Assembly (NCBI GenBank): GCA_015067945.1
Contig: SVLM01000013.1
Location: 1 to 51,404, forward strand
DNA length: 51,404 nt
Reading direction: 5' to 3'
Source: Oscillospiraceae bacterium
Lineage (GTDB): Bacteria > Bacillota > Clostridia > Oscillospirales > Oscillospiraceae
The notes beneath the pieces are model-generated. The model saw nothing but the letters and a program-made list of their open reading frames with translations. It made no database searches and was not told the origin of the DNA. A program made the translations under genes and the position numbers. The first letter of the stretch is position 1. Every line of letters starts with the position of its first letter. Shown here piece by piece: positions 32,142-40,728 of this stretch.

Positions 32142-33875
32142 TTATTTCTTCTCCTCCAGAGAAGGCAGCAAAATGGTATGGGTATTGGAACCGGAATAAT
32201 GATCCTGAACAGTATCCCGGATATACTTATTGAATTCGAAGCCGGACACCAGGCCAAGGCGTCTTAAATCCTTTTCAAACTGAATATCCATGCAGGCCCA
32301 GAAGGCTACGGTGGGCTGAACCTTCTTGTAGAAGTTCAAAGTCGCACCGTTGCTGCCGTGGTGGTTCAGCTGCAGGATGTCACTTTTCAGATAGTTGCCG
32401 AAAACGGTGACCATCTGATCGTTCAAACCCTTCTCTGCGTCACCGGTAATCATAATGGTCTTGCCCTCAGAGGTGATACGCCACACACCGGAGGTGTGGT
32501 TCATCCAGGGCATTGCGTTGGGCCAATAGTCCTCGGGAGTCATCAGGAATTCGATCTCCGCACCGGGTAAGTAAAGCTTCTGACCGGTGTGGTAGATCAT
32601 GTGCTCTGCGTTGGGGAAGTTATTGTTGGCTGCATTGATGAAGGCATCCATGTAGCTCTTGAATTTGGCAGGTGTGCCACCGTTGGAAATACCAACCGTC
32701 TCCGGATCCGGGAAGTTGTAAACTACCAGATTGAGATCGAACTTATCCTTGTACTCCTTCATAAATACCGGAGCAAAGGTGATATGGTCCGGGTCAGCAT
32801 GGGTAATCATCCAGGTGACCTGAGGCTTCTGGCCAGCGGGGGTAAGGCTTTCCAGAAGCTTCCACATCTCCGCCATGTCCTTTTCGTTGTCACGTTCGAT
32901 TCTGAAATTAATTTCGCTGCTGGTGCCTTCGTTAATGACCCAATCGTAACTCTTGCTGTCGCCGTAGCCACCGTCAATGATGACGAAACTGCCGTCGGGT
33001 GCCTGATAGACCATGCTCAGTACAGCATCTGTCGAGCCGACAATGGAAATAGAAGGTGTGACCTTTTTCTCATAATCGGTGATGGGTGTTGCGCTGCCCA
33101 GGTAGGTCTTGGGGCCGTAGACGATACGGAATTCACGCATGGTTTTGAAATAATTGCAGTGGACCATGGTGTCACCGTTGGTATATGTAAAGAACTGAGA
33201 TGCGTTGATCTCGTTCTTCTGATGCAGGGTGTAGCCTGCATCCTGCAGGGACTTCTCATAGGCTGCCACTTCCGCATCGGCATTCTTCAAATTGAGGGCA
33301 TAGTAGGAAATCTGATAGTTGCCGCGGCTGCAATCGTACAGCTCACGCATCTTGCCACTGGTCGTTTTAAACTCGGGCACGAGATTGGAGATCGCAGCCA
33401 CGTTCTTCACGCCCACAATATTCTTTTCGATGCCAAAAACGCCATCACTGATCTTTGTTACAGCCTTCTTAAATAGTTCAAACACTTCCTCCGCAACCTC
33501 TTCCATGCCGATTGCGATGTAAATGTTATCATTTTCGATTTTAATTTCGTAGGTTGTATAAGTCAGCTCTGTGCTGACACCACCCATACCTGCCAGTTGT
33601 TCAGCTGTGCCGACATAGATTGCCTTTTCACCGGCATCTGCTTCCTGAGCCTGCTCAAACTTTGCACCGGTCTTGATCAGCAGGTCTTTTGCAAAGTTGG
33701 TAATCATCTTCTTATCGCTTAGATAAGAGACGAGCTTATATTCTGTTGTCTTGTTTTCCGCAATCTGCAGATAATCCGCGGGGTTAATCTCCGTGGATTC
33801 ATTTTCCTGGCAGCCGGCAAACATCATAACAATGGAAACCAATGCCAAAAACAGTGCTAAAATCTTCTTTTTCAT
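32142..33875 (-). CDS. Lipoprotein with ComEC-type MBL domain and sugar-enzyme-like N-terminal region
   Basis: A 577-aa protein starting MKKKILALFLALVSIVMMFA with the lipobox cysteine in FAGC; GGAGG lies 5 bases upstream. Residues 35-170 (TEYKLVSYLSDKKMITNFAK, then EKAIYVGTAEQL, YEIKIENDNIYIAIG) resemble the small N-terminal domain of GH20 and alpha-glucuronidase-type enzymes. The rest is paralogous to the gene at 30814: an intermediate domain, then MBL with VIIDGGYGDSK, THADPDHITFAP and LNHHGSNGAT. It would act outside the cell membrane. It follows the ABC importer genes past a terminator and may be partly co-transcribed. Confidence 0.8.
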   Translation of the reverse strand: MKKKILALFLALVSIVMMFAGCQENESTEINPADYLQIAENKTTEYKLVSYLSDKKMITNFAKDLLIKTGAKFEQAQEADAGEKAIYVGTAEQLAGMGGVSTELTYTTYEIKIENDNIYIAIGMEEVAEEVFELFKKAVTKISDGVFGIEKNIVGVKNVAAISNLVPEFKTTSGKMRELYDCSRGNYQISYYALNLKNADAEVAAYEKSLQDAGYTLHQKNEINASQFFTYTNGDTMVHCNYFKTMREFRIVYGPKTYLGSATPITDYEKKVTPSISIVGSTDAVLSMVYQAPDGSFVIIDGGYGDSKSYDWVINEGTSSEINFRIERDNEKDMAEMWKLLESLTPAGQKPQVTWMITHADPDHITFAPVFMKEYKDKFDLNLVVYNFPDPETVGISNGGTPAKFKSYMDAFINAANNNFPNAEHMIYHTGQKLYLPGAEIEFLMTPEDYWPNAMPWMNHTSGVWRITSEGKTIMITGDAEKGLNDQMVTVFGNYLKSDILQLNHHGSNGATLNFYKKVQPTVAFWACMDIQFEKDLRRLGLVSGFEFNKYIRDTVQDHYSGSNTHTILLPSLEEKK

Positions 33876-33920
33876 AATTCCTCCAGCAGATCCTCTCTGG
33901 ATCCCTTCAAAATAAGCAAA

Positions 33921-33952
33921 AAGGGAGGTATACAAAACTGTATACCTCCCTT
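33921..33952 (-). terminator. Terminator after the binding-protein gene
   Basis: AAGGGAGGTATA (33921-33932) pairs perfectly with TATACCTCCCTT (33941-33952); the minus-strand tail is TTTGCTTATTTT. I see no promoter between it and the MBL lipoprotein, so partial read-through is likely. Confidence 0.85.
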
Positions 33953-33995
33953 CGCATTAGTCAGTTAATAAATTCGCACAGAAATAACCTTGGAA

Positions 33996-35744
33996 TTATT
34001 CACCAAAGGTAGCCTTCATCCAGTCAGCGTAGCCTTCCTGAACCAGCTCCAGATATCTCTCGACATCCAGATTGTCTCTCAGCTCCTGATGGAACTTATC
34101 CATCTCGCTCAGAGGACGAACGCCGGTAATGAACTTAACGGTCTCGGAGTTAATCCAGGTGTTGACAGCGTTCTTCAGGTCGGTGAACTCAGCCATGACA
34201 TCGCCACCCAGATATACATCGGGCAGACGGATGGAGGTAGCACGGTCGGACCACTTTTCAATGGTGATCAGACGCCAGTGGCCGTCGTTGTTGTCGTGTC
34301 TCAGCTCAACATTGTCGATAACGGTGTAGGTCTCGCCGGTGACGGAGTCGGTGAACTCACGGTAGCCGCCGGGGCCGGAGGTAACGACAGCGGGACGCAG
34401 GCCAGCGTAGTCGTTGGGGAACAGGAACATACGGCCGTAGTCGGACATGGTGGTACGACCGGTGCCGCTTGCAACGTTATCATTGGTGACTTCCTTGTTT
34501 GCGTCGAAGTACCAGCCATCAACCATGCCCAGAGGATCGCCCTCTTCCTTGCTGGGTCCGTAACGGTACAGCCATGCACCGTCGTCACTGTAAACGAAGT
34601 CGATCAGCATTGCCAGGATACGGGGCTCCTCGTACTTGGAGCTTGCCCAGATGTAGTTGGGGTAGATGGACTTCAGACGGGAAACGTGGATATCCTCAAC
34701 GCTCTCGACATCACCCATGGGGATGGGGTTCGCACAGACGATATCAGCAAACTGGTTGCCAACATACTCCAGAGTGAACCATGCCAGAGCACCGCACTTG
34801 CCGGCGTTAACCAGAGCACCTGCGGATGCGGCACTGTAAGAGAAGAAGTCCTTAGCGATCAGGCCTTCGTCGTACATGGTCTTCATGATGGTGACGAATT
34901 CCTTCCAGGACTCGGTGTAAGCGGGCAGAACGATCTCGCCGTCCTTAATGCACAGGTTGGTGCCGTAACGGCCGGGCTCGGTGCCGTAGAAGCCCATGCA
35001 GGTCCACAGGTACTTCTCCAGGAAGGAGTCAGCGGAAACCAGAGGCACGTCCTGCTTGTCAGCGGACTTATCGGTGATCTCGGTCTTGAATGCGCGCAGA
35101 ACATTCAGCAGCTCTTCCTTGGTGGTGGGGTTCTCCACACCGGCCTGATCCAGCCAGCTCTGACGGAAGTACAGACGCTCGGAAACGCCGTAGCAGCCGG
35201 AAGCGATCTGGGAAGGAGCGTAGTAAGGAATGCCGTAGATACCGCCGTCGGGAGCGGTGGAGTCGATCTTGGACTCGGGCTGATCTTCCATACGCTTGGT
35301 CAGATTGGGCATCATGGAGCTGTTGATGTAGGGGCGCCACTCCAGAATCATGCCTTCTTCCATAGCGTAACGAACGATTTCGTTGTTCTTCAGCTCAACG
35401 GACCACATAAGGTCGGGCAGAGTGTCGGTGTTCAGAGCCAGAGACTTGGTCTGGCTCATCTCGTTACTCTGCTGAACCTCGATGTTAACGGTGTAGCCCT
35501 GCTCGGCAAACCAGTACTCCATGTACTGGAAGAACCACAGCTCACTTGCATCGTTGTCATAACCGGTATGACGCTGAGTCAGAATGTTAATGGTGTACTC
35601 CTTATCCTTGGGGGGGGGATCGGTGACGGGGACGAAATCGCCCAGCTGCTCATAGCTGCCATCATCGGTGCCACAGCCTGCGAAAATGCCCATAACCATG
35701 GCAGCAAGCAGCAGAACAACCAGGATCTTGCTAATGTTTTTCAT
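33996..35744 (-). CDS. ABC importer substrate-binding lipoprotein (LplA/YtcQ type)
   Basis: A 582-aa extracellular solute-binding protein. Signal peptide with lipobox (AAMVMGIFAGC), AGGAGG before the ATG. YTINILTQRHTGYDNDASEL, then NTDTLPDLMWSVEL and APDGGIYGIPYYAPS, are typical of the large binding proteins of LplABC-type oligosaccharide importers. It lies downstream of two matching permease genes. It shares pattern and wording (SWLDQAG/SWLDEVG, LWTC.GFYGT) with the orphan binding protein at 45494. Ligand probably a plant-cell-wall oligosaccharide (inference). Confidence 0.92.
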   Translation of the reverse strand: MKNISKILVVLLLAAMVMGIFAGCGTDDGSYEQLGDFVPVTDPPPKDKEYTINILTQRHTGYDNDASELWFFQYMEYWFAEQGYTVNIEVQQSNEMSQTKSLALNTDTLPDLMWSVELKNNEIVRYAMEEGMILEWRPYINSSMMPNLTKRMEDQPESKIDSTAPDGGIYGIPYYAPSQIASGCYGVSERLYFRQSWLDQAGVENPTTKEELLNVLRAFKTEITDKSADKQDVPLVSADSFLEKYLWTCMGFYGTEPGRYGTNLCIKDGEIVLPAYTESWKEFVTIMKTMYDEGLIAKDFFSYSAASAGALVNAGKCGALAWFTLEYVGNQFADIVCANPIPMGDVESVEDIHVSRLKSIYPNYIWASSKYEEPRILAMLIDFVYSDDGAWLYRYGPSKEEGDPLGMVDGWYFDANKEVTNDNVASGTGRTTMSDYGRMFLFPNDYAGLRPAVVTSGPGGYREFTDSVTGETYTVIDNVELRHDNNDGHWRLITIEKWSDRATSIRLPDVYLGGDVMAEFTDLKNAVNTWINSETVKFITGVRPLSEMDKFHQELRDNLDVERYLELVQEGYADWMKATFGE

Positions 35745-35812
35745 TTTTGTTCCTCCTATTATTTATTATTTGATTGCCGCAAGAAGCTCACAGCAATAAA
35801 ATACAGAGTTGA

Positions 35813-36760
35813 TCAACCCTTCAGAGAACCGACCATAACGCCCTTAACGAAGTGCTTCTGGACGAAGGGGTAAGCGATCAGCATGGGGGCAGATGCAATA
35901 AACACGACGGAATACTTCATGGTCAGAGCCAGCTGAGCAGCCTTCTGTGCCTGCTCGATCAGGCTGGCATCGCCGGATTGCATAGCATCCTGCAGCATGG
36001 TGTCGCCCTTCAGCAGAATGTCACGCAGGACCAGCTGCAGGGGCTTAAATGCGGGATTGAAGGTGTAGATCATTGCGGAGAAGTAGCTTCCCCAGTGACC
36101 CACAGCATAGTACAGGGTCATAACTGCGATGATGGGGGCACTCAAAGGCAGAACCAACTTGAAGAACACCAGGAACTCGCCTGCTCCGTCAATTCTTGCT
36201 GCCTCAAAGAGGGTTTCGGGAATATTGTTTTGGAAATATGTACGGGTAACAATGACGTTGTAAACGCTGACACCGCCGTTGATAATCAGAATCCAGCGGG
36301 TGTTGATCAGACCCAGATTCTTGTACAAAATGTAGGTAGGAATCAAGCCGCCGCCAAAGTACATGGAGATCAGGAAGAAGGTTACCACATAGGGTCTTAA
36401 ATACATTCTTCTCTTACTCAATCCGTAAGCGGTAGGAATGGTAAGGAACAGATTGAACAGCGTACCGACAACTGTGTAGAAGATGGAGTTGCCGTAACCC
36501 ATCCAAATTTTTTCATTGTTAAAGACGGCCTTATAGGAATCTGTGGAGAAGCCGCTGGGCAAAATGTTAACCTTACCGCTGTACACATCCAGAGGATCGG
36601 ACACGGAAGCGATAACGGTCAGATACAGAGGATAGATACAGGCAAAGCAAATGAGGATAATTGTGCCGTAAACGATGCACAGGAAGACCTTGTCACCGGG
36701 AGTGGTGCCGTGCCACATGCTGTGCTTCTTTGTCTTTTTAACTAAAGTATTGTTACTCAT
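35813..36760 (-). CDS. Carbohydrate ABC permease (LplC/YtcP type)
   Basis: A 315-aa inner-membrane permease with six helices, first IVYGTIILICFACIYPLYLT. The EAA loop for ATPase contact is EAARIDGAGEFLVFFKLVLP. MKYSVVFIASAPMLIAYPFV, then QKHFVKGVMVGSLKG, is the usual LplC-type end. It pairs with the permease 22 bp upstream. No ATPase gene lies in the window; such importers often share one MsmK-like ATPase coded elsewhere (established for several Firmicutes). Confidence 0.93.
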   Translation of the reverse strand: MSNNTLVKKTKKHSMWHGTTPGDKVFLCIVYGTIILICFACIYPLYLTVIASVSDPLDVYSGKVNILPSGFSTDSYKAVFNNEKIWMGYGNSIFYTVVGTLFNLFLTIPTAYGLSKRRMYLRPYVVTFFLISMYFGGGLIPTYILYKNLGLINTRWILIINGGVSVYNVIVTRTYFQNNIPETLFEAARIDGAGEFLVFFKLVLPLSAPIIAVMTLYYAVGHWGSYFSAMIYTFNPAFKPLQLVLRDILLKGDTMLQDAMQSGDASLIEQAQKAAQLALTMKYSVVFIASAPMLIAYPFVQKHFVKGVMVGSLKG

Positions 36761-36782
36761 GGTACGTCCTTTCTCCGCTGCA

Positions 36783-37748
36783 TCAGAACAGGCTGACTTC
36801 GGTGAGTTTCTTGGAAATCTTATTGAAGATCACCAGCAGGCTCAGGTTGACCAGGCTATTGACCAGACCAATTGCGGTAGCGTAGCTGTAGTCACTGTAA
36901 CCACCGCTGCCAAGACCGACAGTGTACACATACATGGAAATGGTCTGAATGACTTCCTGATTCAGGGGGTTAGCGAACAGCAGCAGTCTGGTGTAGCCCA
37001 GGCTCAGCAGGCTGCCGATACGCATAACAAAGGTGATCATGATGGTGGGCAGAATGGTGGGCAGGTTGATGTGCCACATGATCTGGAAACGGCTTGCACC
37101 GTCGATACGGGCAGCTTCGATCTGCTCGGTGGGAACTGCGGACAACGCCGATATGTACAGAATGGCACCCCAGCCGAGACCCTGCCACAAGCCCTGCAGA
37201 ACGTAGATCAACGGGAAGATGTCGGGGTCACCCATGAAGTAGTAACGCTCGCCGCCAAAGGCTTCAATCATGTTGTTGATGGGGCCGTTGTTCAGGTCCA
37301 GCAGCAGCAGAACCAGAGAAACGACAACAACTTCGGACAGGAAGTGGGGCATGTAGCTGATCATCTGTGCAAACTTCTTGAACTTGGTCTGGGTAACTTC
37401 GTTCAGGAACAGTGCGAAGATGATGGAGCAGGGGAAGGTGCAAAGGCTGAGGGTAGTAATGTTCAGCGTATTGCGGATCATCTTCCAGAAGAAGGGGTGG
37501 CTGAAGTAACGCTCGAAGTGCTTGAAGCCCACGAACGTACTGCCGATAATACCCTTGGTGGGGCTGTATCTCTGGAATGCCATGATCAAGCCGCCCATGG
37601 GGGCATAATCGAAGATGGCCAGATAGATGATTGCCGGCAGCATCATCAGATACCAGGGCCAGCTTTCCTTCAGCCGTTTTGCTGCGTAGGCCCAGGTGCC
37701 AGGTTTGATGGGTGTCAGTCTGGCGGGTTCTTGTTTGCTTTTTAACAT
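36783..37748 (-). CDS. Carbohydrate ABC permease (LplB/YteP type)
   Basis: A 321-aa permease with six helices, WPWYLMMLPAIIYLAIFDYA first. MGGLIMAFQRYSPTKGIIGS and VGFKHFERYF are typical of the LplB branch; the EAA loop is EAARIDGASRFQIMWHINLP. GGGAGG precedes the ATG. It is the first gene of the importer operon, read from two promoters upstream, and is followed by the second permease and the binding protein. Confidence 0.93.
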   Translation of the reverse strand: MLKSKQEPARLTPIKPGTWAYAAKRLKESWPWYLMMLPAIIYLAIFDYAPMGGLIMAFQRYSPTKGIIGSTFVGFKHFERYFSHPFFWKMIRNTLNITTLSLCTFPCSIIFALFLNEVTQTKFKKFAQMISYMPHFLSEVVVVSLVLLLLDLNNGPINNMIEAFGGERYYFMGDPDIFPLIYVLQGLWQGLGWGAILYISALSAVPTEQIEAARIDGASRFQIMWHINLPTILPTIMITFVMRIGSLLSLGYTRLLLFANPLNQEVIQTISMYVYTVGLGSGGYSDYSYATAIGLVNSLVNLSLLVIFNKISKKLTEVSLF

Positions 37749-37810
37749 TGAATAACCTCCCGGATGTTAGTCTGCTTCCTCGTAAAACAGATTGCTTAAG
37801 ACACATATCC

Positions 37811-37839
37811 ATTGTATGCCTTTTTACATCTATTTTCAA
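37811..37839 (-). promoter_or_regulatory. Proximal promoter of the ABC importer operon
   Basis: On the minus strand: TTGAAA (37839-37834), 17-base spacer, TACAAT (37816-37811), about 60 bp before the permease start. Confidence 0.6.
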
Positions 37840-38011
37840 GACACAAATTTGAAATTCGCCGTTGCTTTTTTTAAAGATTTTTTGAACAAAACATGAACGT
37901 TTCGCCCGTTTGGTTATCTTTACCAATCGTCCGCGGCCACGCTTGTGCATTATGCACAAACATTCGACTTTTGGGCTCAGTACGGCATACTTCAACAAAT
38001 GCTCTGTACGG

Positions 38012-38040
38012 ATTATAGCATAGTATGGTGAAAATGTCAA
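38012..38040 (-). promoter_or_regulatory. Distal, full-consensus promoter of the ABC importer operon
   Basis: On the minus strand: TTGACA (38040-38035), 17-base spacer, TATAAT (38017-38012). It leaves a leader of about 255 nt before the permease ATG at 37748, longer than needed. The leader contains no ORF I would trust and no riboswitch that I recognise. Confidence 0.8.
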
Positions 38041-38126
38041 AATTTTTCTTTATCAAAATCTTAACATGTCGATCGTCATATACATATATTTAAATAAGAA
38101 CCTCCGCAAAAAACTTTAAAAAAAGG

Positions 38127-38155
38127 TTGCATTTGGTAATTGTGTATGTTATATT
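38127..38155 (+). promoter_or_regulatory. Promoter of the NPCBM surface-protein gene
   Basis: TTGCAT (38127-38132), 17-base spacer, TATATT (38150-38155). The gene's GAGGAGGA site is at 38218-38225, giving a leader of about 70 nt. A-rich tracts just upstream (38105-38125) may act as an UP element. Confidence 0.65.
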
Positions 38156-38232
38156 TTAGTCAGGACTATGGTCTTTTGGCCACAAAATCCGAAACAGACC
38201 GATACGGTCGAAAATATGAGGAGGAAACAAAC

Positions 38233-39759
38233 ATGACTACTCGCAAAATTCTGAGTCTGGCTCTGGCCGCGGTTATGGTCTTCAGCCTGGTGGTTGTCGG
38301 CGTTTACGCTGACCCCATCGTTGTTCCTGACACCGGCAAGGATCCCCAGATCGCAGGCACCACCCCTGCTGGCAAGCCTGCTAACGCCACCGACATCACC
38401 TACCTGTCCGACCTGCACAATCAGGACGATGCTCTGGCACTGAACGACCGCGTTGTCGATCAGCTGAACAGCAAGATCGTGCTGAACAAGAACTACAACA
38501 GCGACCTGCTGGCCTTTGCTAACGGCAGCCGCTATCAGATCAATGCCAGCGGCAAGCACGACGGTCAGGGCAACCGCACCCTGTCTAACGGTGTCACCTA
38601 CAACAAGGCTGACATCGCTGTCGGCTACAACGGCACCAAGTACGAAAAGGGCCTGGGCGTTCACCCCGATGCTCCCTCAAAGGCTGACCGCTACATTGTT
38701 TACAATGTTAAGGGCCTGGGCAACCACTTCTACGCTGTTGCCGGTGCCACCGGTGCCAACGTCACCCACCCCGACACCAATGTCAGCAACCGCCGCGTCA
38801 CCTTCGAACTGTGGGGCAGCAAGGCTGAGGAATACAGTGCCGAGGCTGAATTCGAGAAGCTGGCTTACGCTGAGAAGATCCGTGCTTACCTGGTTGGCGA
38901 GTTCGACATCGATATTACCGGCTACAATTACATCAAGCTGGTCGTAAAGATCAACCCCGACTTCCAGGCTGACAACGCTTCCTGTGCAGTTGTTTGGGCT
39001 GACGCTTCCCTGTACAACCTGCCCGCTGCTGAGACCGAGCCCTCCGAAGAGCCTTCTGAAGAACCCTCCGGCGATACCTCCGAGGAACCCACTGAGGAAC
39101 CCACCGAGGCTCCCACCAAGGATCCCAACAAGGCTACCGCTAACTTCAACCCCACCGCCGGCGAAAGCATCTCCGGTACCGACATTTCCGACGAGAGCCT
39201 GGTCGTTGATTCCTACATCTACCCCGCTCCCAATACCACCGACGTTCGCCCCGTCAATGTTGACGCTGCCTTCAAGGGTGCTGCTCTGAAGATCGGCGGC
39301 AACACCTACACCCAGGGCTTCGGCCTGCATCCCTCCCCCGCCAACAACCCCACCGACAGCTATGTCATTCTGGACATCAGCAACGTCACCGGCAACCGCT
39401 TCTACTCCAAGGTCGGTATCACCGGTAATGCTGCCAGTCGTGACGACATCGGTGTTATCTTCCGTGTTTACGGTGGCTACTCCAAGGACGGCGAGTTCAC
39501 TCTGCTGGCTTCCTCCGGTGCTCTGTACGGTTCTTCCGTCGGTGAGTTCAACGTTTGGGTTGACGGCTACAAGTACCTGAAGCTGGAAGTTGACACCGCT
39601 CAGTCCGACAACTCCAGCTCCGCTTCCGCCTTTGTTGATACCGTTATCTTCACCGGCGAGCCCTCCCCCACCGGCGACACCTTCTCCGCACTGCCCGTAG
39701 CTCTGCTGCTGCTGTCCGGCGCTGCTGTTGCTGTGATCATCAAGAAGAAGGAAGACTAA
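38233..39759 (+). CDS. Secreted NPCBM-domain surface protein with C-terminal anchor
   Basis: A 508-aa protein starting MTTRKILSLALAAVMVFSLV with a signal peptide cut near VYADP. Two NPCBM (putative carbohydrate-binding) domains occur at about residues 100-260 and 310-475; hallmarks are KGLGVHPDAP and QGFGLHPSPA. A Pro/Glu/Thr/Ser linker (EPSEEPSEEPSGDTSEEP and on) separates them. The end has PTGDTFSALPVALLLLSG, a membrane segment and KKKED, a sortase-like TGD-type anchor. There is no catalytic domain, so it probably displays sugar-binding sites on the cell. Codons are strongly biased to GCT, AAC, ACC and CTG, unlike its neighbours, which suggests high expression. Confidence 0.85.
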   Translation: MTTRKILSLALAAVMVFSLVVVGVYADPIVVPDTGKDPQIAGTTPAGKPANATDITYLSDLHNQDDALALNDRVVDQLNSKIVLNKNYNSDLLAFANGSRYQINASGKHDGQGNRTLSNGVTYNKADIAVGYNGTKYEKGLGVHPDAPSKADRYIVYNVKGLGNHFYAVAGATGANVTHPDTNVSNRRVTFELWGSKAEEYSAEAEFEKLAYAEKIRAYLVGEFDIDITGYNYIKLVVKINPDFQADNASCAVVWADASLYNLPAAETEPSEEPSEEPSGDTSEEPTEEPTEAPTKDPNKATANFNPTAGESISGTDISDESLVVDSYIYPAPNTTDVRPVNVDAAFKGAALKIGGNTYTQGFGLHPSPANNPTDSYVILDISNVTGNRFYSKVGITGNAASRDDIGVIFRVYGGYSKDGEFTLLASSGALYGSSVGEFNVWVDGYKYLKLEVDTAQSDNSSSASAFVDTVIFTGEPSPTGDTFSALPVALLLLSGAAVAVIIKKKED

Positions 39760-39774
39760 TTCCTGAATAACCCC

Positions 39775-39805
39775 AAAGGGCGCGGTTCACACCGCGCCCT
39801 TTTTT
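39775..39805 (+). terminator. Terminator of the NPCBM gene
   Basis: AAAGGGCGCGGT (39775-39786) pairs with ACCGCGCCCTTT (39791-39802) around TCAC, followed by more T. Confidence 0.92.
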
Positions 39806-39811
39806 ATGGGA

Positions 39812-39837
39812 AACAGCGTGCCGAGCGGCACGCTGTT
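39812..39837 (-). terminator. Hairpin at the end of the AraC-family gene
   Basis: AACAGCGTGCCG (39812-39823) pairs with CGGCACGCTGTT (39826-39837) around AG. The minus-strand tail is only TTTCCC, so it is a weak terminator; the bidirectional use of the next stem is possible. Confidence 0.6.
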
Positions 39838-39840
39838 CTT

Positions 39841-40608
39841 TCATTTATTTTGGACATATGCCCGGATGTACTCCTGGGGCGTTTTTCCGCAGATGCTCTT
39901 AAAGTTGCGGTTAAAGCTGCGAACGCTGCTATATCCGCAGGCATAGGCCGCATCCGCAATGCTATCGACCTTTTGTTCCCGGAACATTCGACCAGCCAGC
40001 CTGATTCGCCGGAGATTTAAGTAATAATTGAACTTCATGCCGGTCTTTTGAAGAAAATATTTGGATATGTAGCCATAGTCATACTTCAAAAGATCCGCAA
40101 GAGCCTGCATGGTAAACTCCGGTTCCCGATAATGCTCTTCCGTCATCAGGAAGATCTTTTCCAGCAACCGCCGCCCCTCAGCGGACACATATTCAAACTC
40201 CAGCTGCTCCGCTGCCTGGCTGCACATATTGTACAAAAACGCCTTCTTGGCATAAATATTGCTGTCATTGGTCACCCGCAGTCCCCGGGTTGAAAACCGG
40301 AATTTGTTTTCCTTTGGCATGAAGTTTGCATACTGCGAGGCAAAACTGCCAATGAACTCCGTACCGAAGGTGCAGCACCATCCATGCCCGGTCTGCTCCT
40401 CAGGATAGCTGTGAGGCTGATACGGGAACAGCAGCACTGCCTCCCCCGGCTTCAGCGTGTACAGCTTATCGGCAATCACAATTTGCAATTCACCGTACTC
40501 ACACCAAAACAGCTCATAGAATGTGTGGATATGGGTTTGTATGCCCCAAACCCCATCCTCGCGGATTCGAAAATAATTATCGGGGTACGGTTGCCGTTGA
40601 TAAAACAT
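39841..40608 (-). CDS. AraC-family transcriptional regulator
   Basis: About 255 aa from MFYQRQPYPDNYFRIREDGV, with AAGGGG nine bases before this ATG; longer starts to 40686 would run through the divergent promoter. N-terminal cupin sensor: THIHTFYELFWCEYGELQIV, LKPGEAVLLFPYQPHSY. C-terminal double helix-turn-helix: FTMQALADLLKYDYGYISKY and IADAAYACGYSSVRSFNRNF. It is divergent from the tandem 617-aa genes with about 120 bp between starts, so it most likely controls them. CTTG-N6-CAAG at 40662-40675 overlaps their -35 and is a candidate site. Confidence 0.88.
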   Translation of the reverse strand: MFYQRQPYPDNYFRIREDGVWGIQTHIHTFYELFWCEYGELQIVIADKLYTLKPGEAVLLFPYQPHSYPEEQTGHGWCCTFGTEFIGSFASQYANFMPKENKFRFSTRGLRVTNDSNIYAKKAFLYNMCSQAAEQLEFEYVSAEGRRLLEKIFLMTEEHYREPEFTMQALADLLKYDYGYISKYFLQKTGMKFNYYLNLRRIRLAGRMFREQKVDSIADAAYACGYSSVRSFNRNFKSICGKTPQEYIRAYVQNK

Positions 40609-40662
40609 CTTGCATTTCCCCTTCGGAAAACCATTTTTGTCTATCATGTTACTACATATATC

Positions 40663-40691
40663 TTGTAATTTCAAGACATAAAGCATATAAT
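40663..40691 (+). promoter_or_regulatory. Promoter of the tandem 617-aa gene pair
   Basis: TTGTAA (40663-40668), 17-base spacer, TATAAT (40686-40691), 37 bp before the ATG at 40729. The -35 is weak, as expected for an activator-dependent promoter, and lies within CTTG-N6-CAAG. Confidence 0.7.
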
Positions 40692-40728
40692 TTATATAGA
40701 ATATCCAATATGATGGGGTGTTTCAACC

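Noticed and set aside
37264..38040. Minus-strand frame of 258 codons across the permease start and its promoter region
   Set aside because: Its 3' half lies out of frame within the permease gene and its 5' half covers two good promoters; the composition is not protein-like.
39037..39130. Pro/Glu/Thr repeat as a separate tandem repeat of interest
   Set aside because: It is an ordinary surface-protein linker between two domains, with imperfect short units.
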